From positions 1-28,544 of the forward strand of contig JBBIMW010000032.1 of NCBI GenBank assembly GCA_037444185.1: 28,544 nt of DNA. Reading direction: 5' to 3'. The notes under the pieces are model-generated. The model made no database searches. It saw nothing but the letters and a program-made list of their open reading frames with translations, and was not told the origin of the DNA. Positions 1-8,281 of the stretch are shown here, in pieces. The translations under genes and the position numbers were made by a program. Positions within the stretch are counted from its first letter, which is position 1, and every line of letters starts with the position of its first letter. The DNA is from JAILZP01 sp037444185 (GTDB lineage: Bacteria > Bacillota > Desulfotomaculia > Desulfotomaculales > Desulfocucumaceae).

Positions 1-66
1 TGTTGTTGATTTAATTCCATTCGCCACTGTTTAGTTTTCAAGGACCGGTTTTACCATTTGCGACAC
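1..66 (-). other. Probable rRNA operon leader, leaving the window
   Basis: The predicted transcript contains CCTTGAAAACTAAACAG (minus strand, about 28-45), a string commonly seen in leaders just before 16S rRNA and in rRNA spacers of Bacilli and Clostridia. No mature rRNA sequence is visible, so the gene body must start beyond base 1. The identification rests on recalled similarity plus the tandem promoters. Confidence 0.5.
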
Positions 67-72
67 TTCTTT

Positions 73-101
73 ATTGTACCACCTAAAAATCACCGTGTCA
101 A
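73..101 (-). promoter_or_regulatory. Downstream sigma-A promoter of a probable rRNA operon (P2)
   Basis: The minus strand reads TTGACA (96-101), 17 nt, TACAAT (73-78), a near-consensus promoter with an A-rich stretch just upstream of the -35. Transcription would start near base 66 and leave the window at base 1. Confidence 0.75.
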
Positions 102-205
102 CATTTTTCTTCTCTGAATTTAGCTTTTTCAACTTTCCCCGACAGCAAGATTAAATTTACCATGATTCAATGCTTTAAATCAACCGGTAAGTTACGGTGA
201 GTATT

Positions 206-235
206 AATATACCACATCCGGGAAAACCTTGTCAA
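206..235 (-). promoter_or_regulatory. Upstream sigma-A promoter of a probable rRNA operon (P1)
   Basis: On the minus strand a perfect -35 TTGACA (230-235) is followed after 18 nt by TATATT (206-211). It lies in the gap between yunB and the left edge, about 130 bp upstream of a second, stronger promoter facing the same way. Tandem promoters of this kind are usual for Firmicute rRNA operons; the assignment to an rRNA operon is inference because the operon itself lies outside the window. Confidence 0.6.
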
Positions 236-310
236 TTCCGCCGGCATGGTATTGCGGGCCGCAAGGGTATATATGGCTCACTCACAGTTTCGTTTATTGC
301 ACCAGAAAAT

Positions 311-964
311 CTACCTGTTTATACCGGGCCTGAAAAACCCCTCCGAAAAGGATACGAAGGTGGAGGGAACTTCTCCGATGATTATATTTTCTGCCACCGG
401 GACCTGGGTGGCCACGCTGGCCCGGCCGCTCCTGAGGGGGACAACCACGCGCACATCGGTATTGTATTTAAGATAAATGGAGTGTCTGGTCTGATTTATG
501 CCCGCCTGGTCAAACCTGTCCCTTACCTCCACCCGTACGGTGCCCAGCGGCACCAATTCCACCCTGATTCTGGGGCCCAGGTTGGACAAAAAGTATATCC
601 CGGTAACTTGGCCGATGGGAATGAGGAGCGTGTCTTCCTGCATACGGATCAGCGCCGATTGTGCCGCCAGGGTGGTCTCCGCCGCCACTCTGTTCAGCTT
701 CACTGTATTTGCCTGCATCAACACTATTTTTCCCTCGTTGTCTTTGTGTACGTCCACAAAGTCCCGATAGTGACCGTCGTGTTCGGCCATTTTGATCCGG
801 ACCGCATTGTTGATCGCCTCCGTAGCCTTCTGCACGGCCCGCACCTCGGCCATTTCATACACTGTCTGCATAACCGTGACGTTCACCGCGGTCAGCAGGA
901 AAAAAAGCCCCACCGCAGCCAGCAACAAAATGACCCTTTTGTACAGTCTCCCACGCCCGATCAT
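311..964 (-). CDS. yunB: Sporulation protein YunB
   Basis: This 217-residue protein has a short basic N-terminus, one membrane segment at about residues 9-30, then an extracytoplasmic alpha/beta region. The pattern of an EAINNAVR helix, DTLLIPIGQ, LGPRIRVELVPLG and the closing VPLRSGRASV matches the YunB family of endospore formers (about 250 residues in Bacillus subtilis, where it is made in the mother cell and needed for efficient sporulation). An in-frame GTG three codons upstream (973) is possible, but the ATG at 964 has the better-placed AGGTG. A CATATAAT box lies 48 bp upstream. The gene is divergent from the PBP gene, and no terminator is visible before the rRNA-type promoters. Family assignment is confident; the molecular role is not known. 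Confidence 0.85.
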   Translation of the reverse strand: MIGRGRLYKRVILLLAAVGLFFLLTAVNVTVMQTVYEMAEVRAVQKATEAINNAVRIKMAEHDGHYRDFVDVHKDNEGKIVLMQANTVKLNRVAAETTLAAQSALIRMQEDTLLIPIGQVTGIYFLSNLGPRIRVELVPLGTVRVEVRDRFDQAGINQTRHSIYLKYNTDVRVVVPLRSGRASVATQVPVAENIIIGEVPSTFVSFSEGFFRPGINR

Positions 965-1011
965 TCCCGACACCTGCCGAAACCATAGGCTGCCTTTCTG
1001 GAACGCAATTA

Positions 1012-1019
1012 ATTATATG
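1012..1019 (-). promoter_or_regulatory. Possible sigma-E-type -10 element for yunB
   Basis: The minus strand reads CATATAAT, a full match to the -10 consensus of mother-cell sigma-E promoters, 48 bp before the yunB start. The expected -35 is poor (TTCTTT region), so this could equally be a weak sigma-A box. It fits the known sigma-E control of yunB in Bacillus, but is only suggestive. Confidence 0.3.
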
Positions 1020-1121
1020 CGTGAAACATCCGGAAAAGAAATGGTGATTGAAATCAAACTGCAGCAATAATGCCGGCCGGCCGGCAGCCGGACAAAACTG
1101 TATAAAAGATAATACATGTTA

Positions 1122-1130
1122 TGATATAAT
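1122..1130 (+). promoter_or_regulatory. Extended -10 promoter of the PBP gene
   Basis: TGATATAAT is a perfect -10 with the TGn extension. No good -35 is present 17 nt upstream, which is common for extended -10 promoters. It would start transcription near 1137, just before the ribosome binding site at 1149-1154. Confidence 0.5.
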
Positions 1131-1162
1131 GTCATGTAATTAAAAAAGAGGAGGATTGAATC

Positions 1163-3457
1163 TTGACCAGGAAATCCAGGAGGAGAAGACTGAGACCCGG
1201 CAGACTATTGGCAATCCTCGGGCTTCTTTTCGTTGTGCTGGCAGGAACGTCGGCCATCGGCCTGGTGGCTGTAAGCATCAGGGACATCCCCGCCTGGAAC
1301 AGCGAGGCCCTCCTTTCGTCAAACTCCACCCTTATTTTTGACAGGGAAAACAAATTAGTGGCCAAGGTGGGTACCGAAAACAGGGTGCCCGTATCCATCA
1401 ATGATATACCAGACATGGCGCAGCTGTCCTTTCTTGCCGCCGAAGACCACCGTTTCTACCAGCACTTCGGCATCGACCTCAAGGGAATAGCCCGGGCCGC
1501 CTACATAGATATCGTGGGGGCGGGGAAACACCAGGGGGCCAGTACCATCACCCAACAGTTGGTCAAACTTTCATTTCTAACCCCCGAAAAAACCTTCAAA
1601 AGAAAAATTCAGGAAGTAATACTGGCCATCCAGGTGGAGCGTCACTACACCAAGCCTGAAATACTGGAAATGTATTTAAACAAAATATACTTCGGTCAGG
1701 GAGCTTATGGAATACAGGCGGCCGCCCAGATATATTTTAAAAAGGACGCCAAAGATCTGACCCTGGCAGAAGCCGCCATGCTTGCCGGCATCCCCAAAAG
1801 CCCCAATTATTTTTCTCCTCTGGCCGCAAAAGAAACACCGGAGGACCAGCCTCACCAGAGCAAGGGAAGGCAAAGAACTGTTCTGCAGCTGATGGTGAAC
1901 TACGGATTTGTTGACCGCGCCACCGCCGAACAGGCTTACAACGAGGAGATGAAATACGCCAAGGCTTCCACCAAATATCCCTTCCCTTATTTTGTGGACT
2001 ACGTAACGGAACTCTTAATAAAAAAATATGGCGAGGACCAGGTGTACAACTCCGGACTAAAGGTCTACACCACTTTGGATCAGGAAATTCAAACCATTGT
2101 CGAGGGCGTCATGTCCGACGACAAGAACTTCCCACCCCCAAAGGGCAAGGACAGGCCCCAGGGGGCGGTGGTTGTTCTGGATCCTGCCAACGGGCACGTG
2201 AGGAGCATAGTCGGGGGCCGGGAGCACACCAGCAGGCTCGGTTGGAACCGGGCCGTCAGGAAACCGGGCCGTCAGCCGGGTTCCACCTTCAAGCCCATTA
2301 TCGACTATGGGCCGGCCATAGAATATCTGAGCCTGAGCCCCGCCACAGTGGTGGACGACGCTCCGGTCAAGTACGGGAACTATGAGCCGCCCAACCATGA
2401 CAAGACCTTCAGCGGACTGATCACATTGCGCACCGCTTTGGTCAATTCCGTCAATGTGGTGGCTGTGAAGCTCCTGGTGGACAACGTAACCATCGCCAAG
2501 GCCATAGAGTTTGCCTCCAGACTGGGGTTTGAAATAGACAGCAGATCGGTGGGGGCCAGCCTGGCCCTCGGCACCGAAGAGGTCACGCCCCTCCAGATGG
2601 CCGGGGCGTACGGGGCCTTCGCCAACAACGGCGTATTCAACAGCCCGGTGGTGATTCTAAGGGTTGAAGCCCCGGACGGCACCGTGCTTGAAGAATTCAA
2701 ACCCAAGCCCAGGCAGGCGATGAGACCCACCACTGCCTACCTCCTTTCGGACATGATGAAGTCCGCCACCCAGGAGGGGACCGGCAAGAACGCCCATATC
2801 GGCAGGCCCACCGCCGGCAAAACCGGAACCACCGACGACGGCAAGGATATCTGGTTTGCCGGCTATACCCCGGACCTGGTGGGTGTGGTCTGGCTGGGAT
2901 ACGATAGCCCGACACCTATGAAGGAGGCCTTTGGCGGCGGCTTCCCGGCTAAAATCTGGCACAAGATAATGATCCAGGCCCACAAGAAAGTTCCGCCCAG
3001 GGATTTCCAGAGGCCGCCTGGGATTGTAACCGCCACCGTAGATAAAAAGTCAGGCCTGCTGCCCGGTCCCCACACTCTGCCGGAACACCTGGTCACAGAC
3101 TTGTTTATCGAGGGCACGGTCCCCACAGAGGTGGACAACACCCGCGTGCTGGTGGAGCTATGCGCCGCCACTGGCCTGCTTCCCGGCAAATATTGCCCGG
3201 ACAGGGTGGTCCGGAATATGATCAAACTTCCTTATACCGTCCCGGAACAAGTGGCCGACTATAAAGAAAGGGTTCCGGCAAAGATGTGCACTCTGCATGG
3301 GCCGGGCGGGGAAGTGCCGGGCCCGTCAATCAGCAACGGCCAGGCGCCGGGGCGCAAGCCGCCGGCTCCAATCCCGGCCCCGGGGCAACAGACTGAAGGA
3401 ACCGCCCCGGAGCAAAGGCCGGGCGGAACCATTACGCCGGGAGATATTCGGCAGTGA
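1163..3457 (+). CDS. ponA: Class A penicillin-binding protein (PBP1A family)
   Basis: This 764-residue bifunctional peptidoglycan synthase polymerises lipid II and cross-links the stem peptides at the outer face of the membrane. A basic cytoplasmic tail and membrane anchor (about residues 15-38) precede a GT51 transglycosylase domain with the catalytic Glu94 in AAEDHRFY and the GASTITQQL motif. The transpeptidase domain has Ser374 and Lys377 in PGSTFKP, S429-V-N431 and K553-T-G555. The protein ends in a Pro/Gly/Ala-rich tail after about residue 710. The TTG start is supported by GAGGAGG at 1149-1154 and fits the expected short cytoplasmic tail. The gene stands alone, divergent from yunB, and ends at a strong terminator. 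All catalytic motifs are intact. Family certain; the exact paralogue name is inference. Confidence 0.95.
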   Translation: MTRKSRRRRLRPGRLLAILGLLFVVLAGTSAIGLVAVSIRDIPAWNSEALLSSNSTLIFDRENKLVAKVGTENRVPVSINDIPDMAQLSFLAAEDHRFYQHFGIDLKGIARAAYIDIVGAGKHQGASTITQQLVKLSFLTPEKTFKRKIQEVILAIQVERHYTKPEILEMYLNKIYFGQGAYGIQAAAQIYFKKDAKDLTLAEAAMLAGIPKSPNYFSPLAAKETPEDQPHQSKGRQRTVLQLMVNYGFVDRATAEQAYNEEMKYAKASTKYPFPYFVDYVTELLIKKYGEDQVYNSGLKVYTTLDQEIQTIVEGVMSDDKNFPPPKGKDRPQGAVVVLDPANGHVRSIVGGREHTSRLGWNRAVRKPGRQPGSTFKPIIDYGPAIEYLSLSPATVVDDAPVKYGNYEPPNHDKTFSGLITLRTALVNSVNVVAVKLLVDNVTIAKAIEFASRLGFEIDSRSVGASLALGTEEVTPLQMAGAYGAFANNGVFNSPVVILRVEAPDGTVLEEFKPKPRQAMRPTTAYLLSDMMKSATQEGTGKNAHIGRPTAGKTGTTDDGKDIWFAGYTPDLVGVVWLGYDSPTPMKEAFGGGFPAKIWHKIMIQAHKKVPPRDFQRPPGIVTATVDKKSGLLPGPHTLPEHLVTDLFIEGTVPTEVDNTRVLVELCAATGLLPGKYCPDRVVRNMIKLPYTVPEQVADYKERVPAKMCTLHGPGGEVPGPSISNGQAPGRKPPAPIPAPGQQTEGTAPEQRPGGTITPGDIRQ

Positions 3458-3462
3458 GCAGG

Positions 3463-3494
3463 AAAAACCCCACGCAGTGATGCGTGGGGTTTTT
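3463..3494. terminator. Bidirectional terminator between the PBP gene and rnpB
   Basis: A 14-bp perfect stem, AAAAACCCCACGCA with TGCGTGGGGTTTTT, closes on a GTGA loop. The A tract on one side and the T tract on the other let it end both the PBP transcript and the leftward rnpB transcript. Confidence 0.9.
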
Positions 3495-3522
3495 CAGTAT
3501 CACCATTTTCAAACACACCGGT

Positions 3523-3880
3523 TATTAAGCACGGCTGTAAGCGAGATTCTGTTTTTCAAGCAATCATCTGTCTAAGGATAAACGCTTATCCCTTCCCCTT
3601 TCGGGGATGCCCCTACCCGCAGGTTTTTACACCCGCCTATTTGGGTTGCACGCCGGTGGAGTTTACCCTTGCACTCACCGGTCGCCCGGTGACATGGTTT
3701 CTGTGGCACTTTATGGCTACCCGATACTGCAACCACACGGTCACAGCATCTTTCGCCGTCGTCGGGTCGCCCCGCCCCGGCTTGCGCCGGGCACCGTTTT
3801 ATACCCGCCATGGATATGCGTGTCTCGACTTTCCTCTACCTCCCTTGAAAGAAGGCAGCGATTGCTCACCGTACTTAACA
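3523..3880 (-). ncRNA. rnpB: RNase P RNA
   Basis: The minus strand carries the conserved landmarks of bacterial RNase P RNA, the catalytic subunit that trims tRNA 5' ends: GAGGAAAGTC near the 5' end, AGACAGATGATTGCT, and ACAGAATCTCGCTTACAG near the 3' end. The ends are set by a P1 helix that I can pair directly: AAGTACGG (minus strand, 3869-3876) with CCGTGCTT (3527-3534), including one G-U pair. Length is about 355 nt, normal for the family. A promoter sits just upstream and a terminator about 30 nt downstream. End positions are good to a few nucleotides. I did not fold the whole RNA. Confidence 0.93.
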
Positions 3881-3901
3881 TCCTGGTGTGCTTGAATATA
3901 T

Positions 3902-3930
3902 ATTATACATTCAGGCCGTGGCTATAGCAA
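3902..3930 (-). promoter_or_regulatory. rnpB promoter
   Basis: The minus strand reads TTGCTA (3925-3930), 17 nt, TATAAT (3902-3907). The -10 is perfect and the -35 matches four of six. The start would fall near 3895, a few bases before the P1 helix of rnpB. Confidence 0.75.
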
Positions 3931-3939
3931 GTGGGGGTT

Positions 3940-4668
3940 TTATACTTGGGGCGCCTTGAATTCCCTTGTTACAACCTGCCCCATCCCCCCCAGCGCCCCT
4001 ATTTTCTGGCCGTTCAATTCCACTTGAACCACCCCGGCATTACCTACCCTCAAATAAATCTTTTCATTGCCTTTAAAAATCTTCACCTGCCCGGCGGTCA
4101 CCAGCCCCTCGAAGGTGTGCTTACCGTCCACTTCCACCCGCATCCAGCTCTCATTGTCGGTGACGTTCAGGGTGATGCTGACTCCCTGCTGCTTTTCGGG
4201 CCGCTGTATTTTAGCCTCCCCGGGCCTGTCATCAGCGACCCCTTTGTTCTCAACGCCGACCGGGGGCAATGGCGGTGGAGAGACATTAAAATCTTTGCCC
4301 GTAGACTGGTACATATTGACAAATAACGCAACCAAAACCACTGCCACGAAGCCCAGGCCGGCTTTGAGCATTTTCCCGCCTCCGGGTCTTTTCCTGACAG
4401 CGGTATTCATACCTGATTTCTCTTCATCCATATCCACCTGGGGAACCCTTTCTTCGTAGGCCGCCAACAGAAATCCGGCGTCCACCCCCAGAAACCTGGC
4501 GTAATTTTTCAGGAATCCCTTGACATAGACCCTGCCCGGCAAAAGGTGGAACTTTTCACTTTCCAATGCCTCCAGATACTTGCGGCGGATTTTGGTTTTT
4601 TCTTCAGCGGCCTCCAGGGAAATCCCCCTGGATTCCCTGGCGGTTCTCAGTGTATTCCCGATTTCCAT
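3940..4668 (-). CDS. rodZ: RodZ-like helix-turn-helix membrane protein
   Basis: This 242-residue protein has a Cro/Xre-type HTH (about residues 4-65, with TLRTARESRGISLEAAEE and YVKGFLKNYARFLG), a basic linker, one membrane segment (about 101-120) and an extracytoplasmic C-terminal beta-rich DUF4115 region. This is the RodZ layout; RodZ links the MreB cytoskeleton to the wall elongation machinery. I chose the ATG at 4668 because GGAGGTG precedes it at good spacing; the upstream ATG at 4683 lies on that ribosome binding site. The first 65 nt overlap the end of mnmH, so the two are probably translationally coupled. No terminator separates it from the rnpB promoter. No mreB or mreC gene is nearby in this window, so a role in elongation is inferred from domain layout only. 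Confidence 0.82.
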   Translation of the reverse strand: MEIGNTLRTARESRGISLEAAEEKTKIRRKYLEALESEKFHLLPGRVYVKGFLKNYARFLGVDAGFLLAAYEERVPQVDMDEEKSGMNTAVRKRPGGGKMLKAGLGFVAVVLVALFVNMYQSTGKDFNVSPPPLPPVGVENKGVADDRPGEAKIQRPEKQQGVSITLNVTDNESWMRVEVDGKHTFEGLVTAGQVKIFKGNEKIYLRVGNAGVVQVELNGQKIGALGGMGQVVTREFKAPQV

Positions 4669-5743
4669 TCGGCACACCTCCATTTACCGGTATGTTGTAC
4701 TCAACAAGTCCGGTTACGAAGCGGTGGATTTCTTCAACTGCCTGCTCAATATTCGAGGCGTCCACCGACAGGTGATATCCGGGGTCGGACCTGTCAGGGA
4801 ATTTATACAGGGGATCGTAATATTCAAGCAAAAGCAGCTCCACGGCCTTGTCCATCCGCCCCCCGGCAATCATGTCGCTTAAAAATTCCACCCTTTTGCG
4901 GCCCAGGTATCTAAGCAGGGAACCTGTGGCCTTGAGCAGTTGGGCTTTGTTTTCCACCTCATCAAAACCCGATATATATTCTTCCAGAGAGCGCCTGATC
5001 CTCACTTCCAGCGGAGCATACAGCAGTATTTTATACCCTCTTTTCATGGCGTTTACAACCGCCGGGGGCACCAGGAGCCTACCCAGCCTCCTGCTTTCAC
5101 ACTCCACCAGGAAAACGCCCTTCGATTCCGCTTCTTTCAAAACACTGTATATATGTCCCTCAAAGAGCCTTTGAGTTGGCGAGGGAGGAAGTCCCACCTT
5201 CCCGTACACCGACCCCCGGTGAAGGGCCAGCCCCTCCAGATCCAGCACGGGCAACCCTCTTTCGGACAGCTTTTTCAGCACCAGTGTTTTGCCAACTCCG
5301 GTCAGACCGCAAACAACCACGGCACTGTGGGGCAAACAACCGTCAAGGTACCGGCTTATATAACGCCGGTAGGCCTTGTAGCCGCCCTCTATACGGTATA
5401 TGTTGAATCCCATCATGTCCAGAATTTGTGCCATATACTGGCTGCGCATACCACCCCGCCAGCAAAACAGCACCATCTTTTTTCCCCGGCCGGCCAAACC
5501 TTCGAATTCCCTTACCATTTCCACCAGCTTCGGGGAAACTATTTCCAAACCCAGCCGCCTGGCAGACTTCGGGCCCTTTTGCTTATATTCGGCGCCTACT
5601 CTGGCCCTTTCCTCATCATTTAAAAGCGATAAATTCACGGCGCCTGGTATGGTCCCCTCGGAGAACTCCCCCCCGGACCTCACGTCTATTATAACCGCGT
5701 CGTATAAATCAAGCGCTTCTTCCACAGTTATATTCTTTATCAT
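4604..5743 (-). CDS. mnmH: tRNA 2-selenouridine synthase
   Basis: MnmH (SelU/YbbB) converts 2-thiouridine at the wobble position of Lys, Glu and Gln tRNAs to 2-selenouridine with selenophosphate, through a geranylated intermediate. The sequence shows an N-terminal rhodanese domain (IIDVRSGGEF; catalytic Cys in FCWRGGMRS, residue 94 from this start) and a C-terminal P-loop domain (GLTGVGKT, about residues 146-153). The ATG at 5743 has GGAG about 10 nt upstream; the TTG at 5758 lies on that site and is less likely. At 379 residues it is slightly longer than the usual 350-370 because the last 20 or so residues are read through the start of the rodZ-like gene in another frame. Its presence implies selenophosphate synthetase (selD) elsewhere in the genome. 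Confidence 0.92.
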   Translation of the reverse strand: MIKNITVEEALDLYDAVIIDVRSGGEFSEGTIPGAVNLSLLNDEERARVGAEYKQKGPKSARRLGLEIVSPKLVEMVREFEGLAGRGKKMVLFCWRGGMRSQYMAQILDMMGFNIYRIEGGYKAYRRYISRYLDGCLPHSAVVVCGLTGVGKTLVLKKLSERGLPVLDLEGLALHRGSVYGKVGLPPSPTQRLFEGHIYSVLKEAESKGVFLVECESRRLGRLLVPPAVVNAMKRGYKILLYAPLEVRIRRSLEEYISGFDEVENKAQLLKATGSLLRYLGRKRVEFLSDMIAGGRMDKAVELLLLEYYDPLYKFPDRSDPGYHLSVDASNIEQAVEEIHRFVTGLVEYNIPVNGGVPNGNREYTENRQGIQGDFPGGR

Positions 5744-5961
5744 TAGAAACAGCTCCAAATTCCGCCGGAGGAAATCAACTCAACCCCGCCAAACGGCAAC
5801 AACCCGCCAATCTTGAAACAGTCCCGAATGTTATGATGTCCCTTTTTGCACCCATAATTCGATTTGCCCCGGCCATCTATGCGATTTAACATATATTTTA
5901 CACTATTTCTATTTAATGCCTGGTGCTAAATTCGACAAGTAACTTTTAAATCCTTTAATAA

Positions 5962-8196
5962 TCAAAAAATTTTTTTCTTTTCCTGATCCCTGAAGGTGGA
6001 CTCAAACTGCTCCAGGGTCATCAGCACAGTTCTGGGCTTGCTCCCCTCAAACCCTCCCACGATGCCCCTTTTCTCCATAATGTCTATAATCCTGGCGGCC
6101 CGGGCATACCCGATGTGCAGCCTTCTCTGGAGCAGCGATATGGATCCATGGCCGGTTTCAATAAAAACCTCCACCGCCCGGGGCAGCAGTTCATCGTCCA
6201 TATTATCCTGTGGGTTGTTTTTCTGCATTTCCCCGGCCACAGACTGATCATAAACAGGATCTGCCTGCTTCTTCCAGAAAAGCACCAGACTCTCCACCTC
6301 CCGATCTGAAAGATACGCCCCCTGGACCCGGATGGGTTTGGGGGCACCCACCGGAAAGAACAGCATATCCCCCTTCCCCAACAGCTTTTCCGCACCCCCC
6401 ATGTCCAGCACGGTCCTGGAATCCACCTGGGAGGAAACGGCGAACGAAATGCGGGAAGGAATGTTGGCTTTAATCAATCCTGTTATTACATCCACCGAGG
6501 GCCTCTGGGTGGCGATGACCAAGTGCATTCCCGCCGCCCTGGCCATTTGCGCCAGGCGGCATATGGAATCCTCCACATCGGCCGGAGCCACCATCATCAG
6601 ATCCGCCAGTTCGTCAATAATAATCACTATGTAAGGCAGTGCATCTTTCTTCACCGGCAGGGCATTGTACCTGGCAATGTCACGCACCCCCGCGGCGGCA
6701 AACAGTTCGTACCGGTACTCCATTTCCTTCACCGCCCACCTGAGGGCGGTGGCGGCCTTTTTGGGGTCCGTCACCACCGGCGATATAAGGTGCGGTATTC
6801 CATTATATGTGGTCAGTTCCACCATTTTGGGGTCGATAATGAGGAACTTCACCTGGCCGGGGTTGACCTTAAACAATATACTGGCTATCATGGTGTTCAA
6901 GCAGACGCTTTTTCCCGACCCTGTGGCCCCGGCAATCAGCAGGTGCGGCATCCTGCCGAGATCCGCCACCACCGGGTGTCCGGCAATGTCCTTGCCCAAC
7001 GACACGATAAGCTTGGAGGGGGCCTCCCTGAACTCCCCGGACTCAAGCAATTCCCTCAAATGCACCATGGTGATTTCCATGTTGGGGACCTCGATTCCCA
7101 CCGCCGCCTTGCCGGGAACAGGAGCTTCAATCCTCACATCCGGAGATGCCATGCTGAGGGCGATGTCGTCGGCCAGCCCCACGATCCTGCTCACCTTAAC
7201 CCCGGGAGGAGGATATATCTCGTATCTGGTAATGGCCGGCCCCCTGGACACGTGGGTCACCTTGGCCTTAACCCCGAAGTTTTCCAGGGTTTCCTCCAGT
7301 ATTTTTATGTTTTCCGGAATATCCTTGCCGCCCTTGTTATTTCTGTTTTTAAACGCCGGCCTGGAAATCAAAGACAGCGGAGGAAGCTTGTATTCGCCCT
7401 GCTGGCGCGGGCCACCGTCCGGACTTATATATTCCCCGCCGTCTTCAAGACTTTCTAGTCCGTATTGGGACGGACCGGCCGGCCACGGAACCGGACTCTG
7501 TCCGTCTTTGTTCACGCCGGGCCGCCCTTTGTCCACCACCTGCCCCTTTGCTTCACTGCAACCCGCCGCCCTGTTTTGAACTTCATCCACATCCCGGGAC
7601 TGTGCATAATCCATAATCACCGGTGAGCCATCCTTCTCCGGCTCCTCTTCCTCAAAAATAAAACCGTAAACGGCGCTTTTAGCCCGGCGGAAGAACCTGC
7701 GGATTGCACCGGCAGTGCCCGCCGCCGCGGAATAGAGGTGAACATCGGCGCAGAGCAGAATACCGGCCATGGTGGATGCCACCATTATGATAAATGTGCC
7801 TGCGGTACCAAAGGACTTATAACAAATCAGGTACAGGACGGCCCCCAGCAGTCCGCCGCCCCTGCCGCTGATACCTTCTTTCAGTCCGGCGCCGGACAGC
7901 ATGATTGCGTGCAAAAGGGCAAGGCCCACAAAAAACAGAATGAGTCCTCCCCACGCCCTGCGAGGTGTTCCCAGCCTACCCCCCCTAATTAACTTTATTC
8001 CCCAGTAGGCCGTCAGAAGGGGAAAAAGGTACCTGCCCTCACCGGTCAACAGCCTGAGGGACTTTTCCACAACAAAGGCCGCCACCCCCGCTGCGGGGTT
8101 GTATAGACAGATTGCCCCCAGGAAGGCCAGGGCCAATAAAAAAATACCGGCGATTTCCTGTTTGAGGTGGCTGTCAAGATGCCTGGGTCCTCCCAT
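5962..8196 (-). CDS. ftsK: DNA translocase FtsK/SpoIIIE
   Basis: This 744-residue protein has an N-terminal membrane domain (several hydrophobic segments within about residues 15-165), a variable linker (about 180-275) and a RecA-like motor with Walker A GATGSGKS at 423-430 and Walker B VIIIDELADL. It ends in a winged-helix gamma domain that would read KOPS/SRS-type orienting sequences (from about DDELLPRAVEVF onward). Such proteins pump chromosomal DNA through the closing septum, and in spore formers into the forespore. The start has a strong AGGAGGT and a TGCTATAAT promoter immediately upstream. Length is typical of SpoIIIE (about 790) and Gram-positive FtsK. I cannot say from sequence whether this is the vegetative or the sporulation paralogue. 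Confidence 0.95.
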   Translation of the reverse strand: MGGPRHLDSHLKQEIAGIFLLALAFLGAICLYNPAAGVAAFVVEKSLRLLTGEGRYLFPLLTAYWGIKLIRGGRLGTPRRAWGGLILFFVGLALLHAIMLSGAGLKEGISGRGGGLLGAVLYLICYKSFGTAGTFIIMVASTMAGILLCADVHLYSAAAGTAGAIRRFFRRAKSAVYGFIFEEEEPEKDGSPVIMDYAQSRDVDEVQNRAAGCSEAKGQVVDKGRPGVNKDGQSPVPWPAGPSQYGLESLEDGGEYISPDGGPRQQGEYKLPPLSLISRPAFKNRNNKGGKDIPENIKILEETLENFGVKAKVTHVSRGPAITRYEIYPPPGVKVSRIVGLADDIALSMASPDVRIEAPVPGKAAVGIEVPNMEITMVHLRELLESGEFREAPSKLIVSLGKDIAGHPVVADLGRMPHLLIAGATGSGKSVCLNTMIASILFKVNPGQVKFLIIDPKMVELTTYNGIPHLISPVVTDPKKAATALRWAVKEMEYRYELFAAAGVRDIARYNALPVKKDALPYIVIIIDELADLMMVAPADVEDSICRLAQMARAAGMHLVIATQRPSVDVITGLIKANIPSRISFAVSSQVDSRTVLDMGGAEKLLGKGDMLFFPVGAPKPIRVQGAYLSDREVESLVLFWKKQADPVYDQSVAGEMQKNNPQDNMDDELLPRAVEVFIETGHGSISLLQRRLHIGYARAARIIDIMEKRGIVGGFEGSKPRTVLMTLEQFESTFRDQEKKKIF

Positions 8197-8217
8197 AATA
8201 ATTACCTCCTATGGTAA

Positions 8218-8226
8218 ATTATAGCA
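8218..8226 (-). promoter_or_regulatory. Extended -10 promoter of ftsK
   Basis: The minus strand reads TGCTATAAT, a perfect extended -10, about 20 bp before the ftsK ATG. The leader would be very short and contain little beyond the ribosome binding site. No convincing -35 is seen. Confidence 0.5.
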
Positions 8227-8281
8227 TGGAGGGCCCGTATATTATTCTTTTTTTGTTGCGTGAGGTATATATTGAGATGTG

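Noticed and set aside
197..988. 263-codon open frame on the plus strand
   Set aside because: It lies antisense to yunB, is His/Pro/Arg-rich, lacks a ribosome binding site and resembles no family.
6523..7458. 311-codon open frame on the plus strand
   Set aside because: It is antisense to the ftsK motor domain, with His/Gly/Arg-rich composition and no ribosome binding site.
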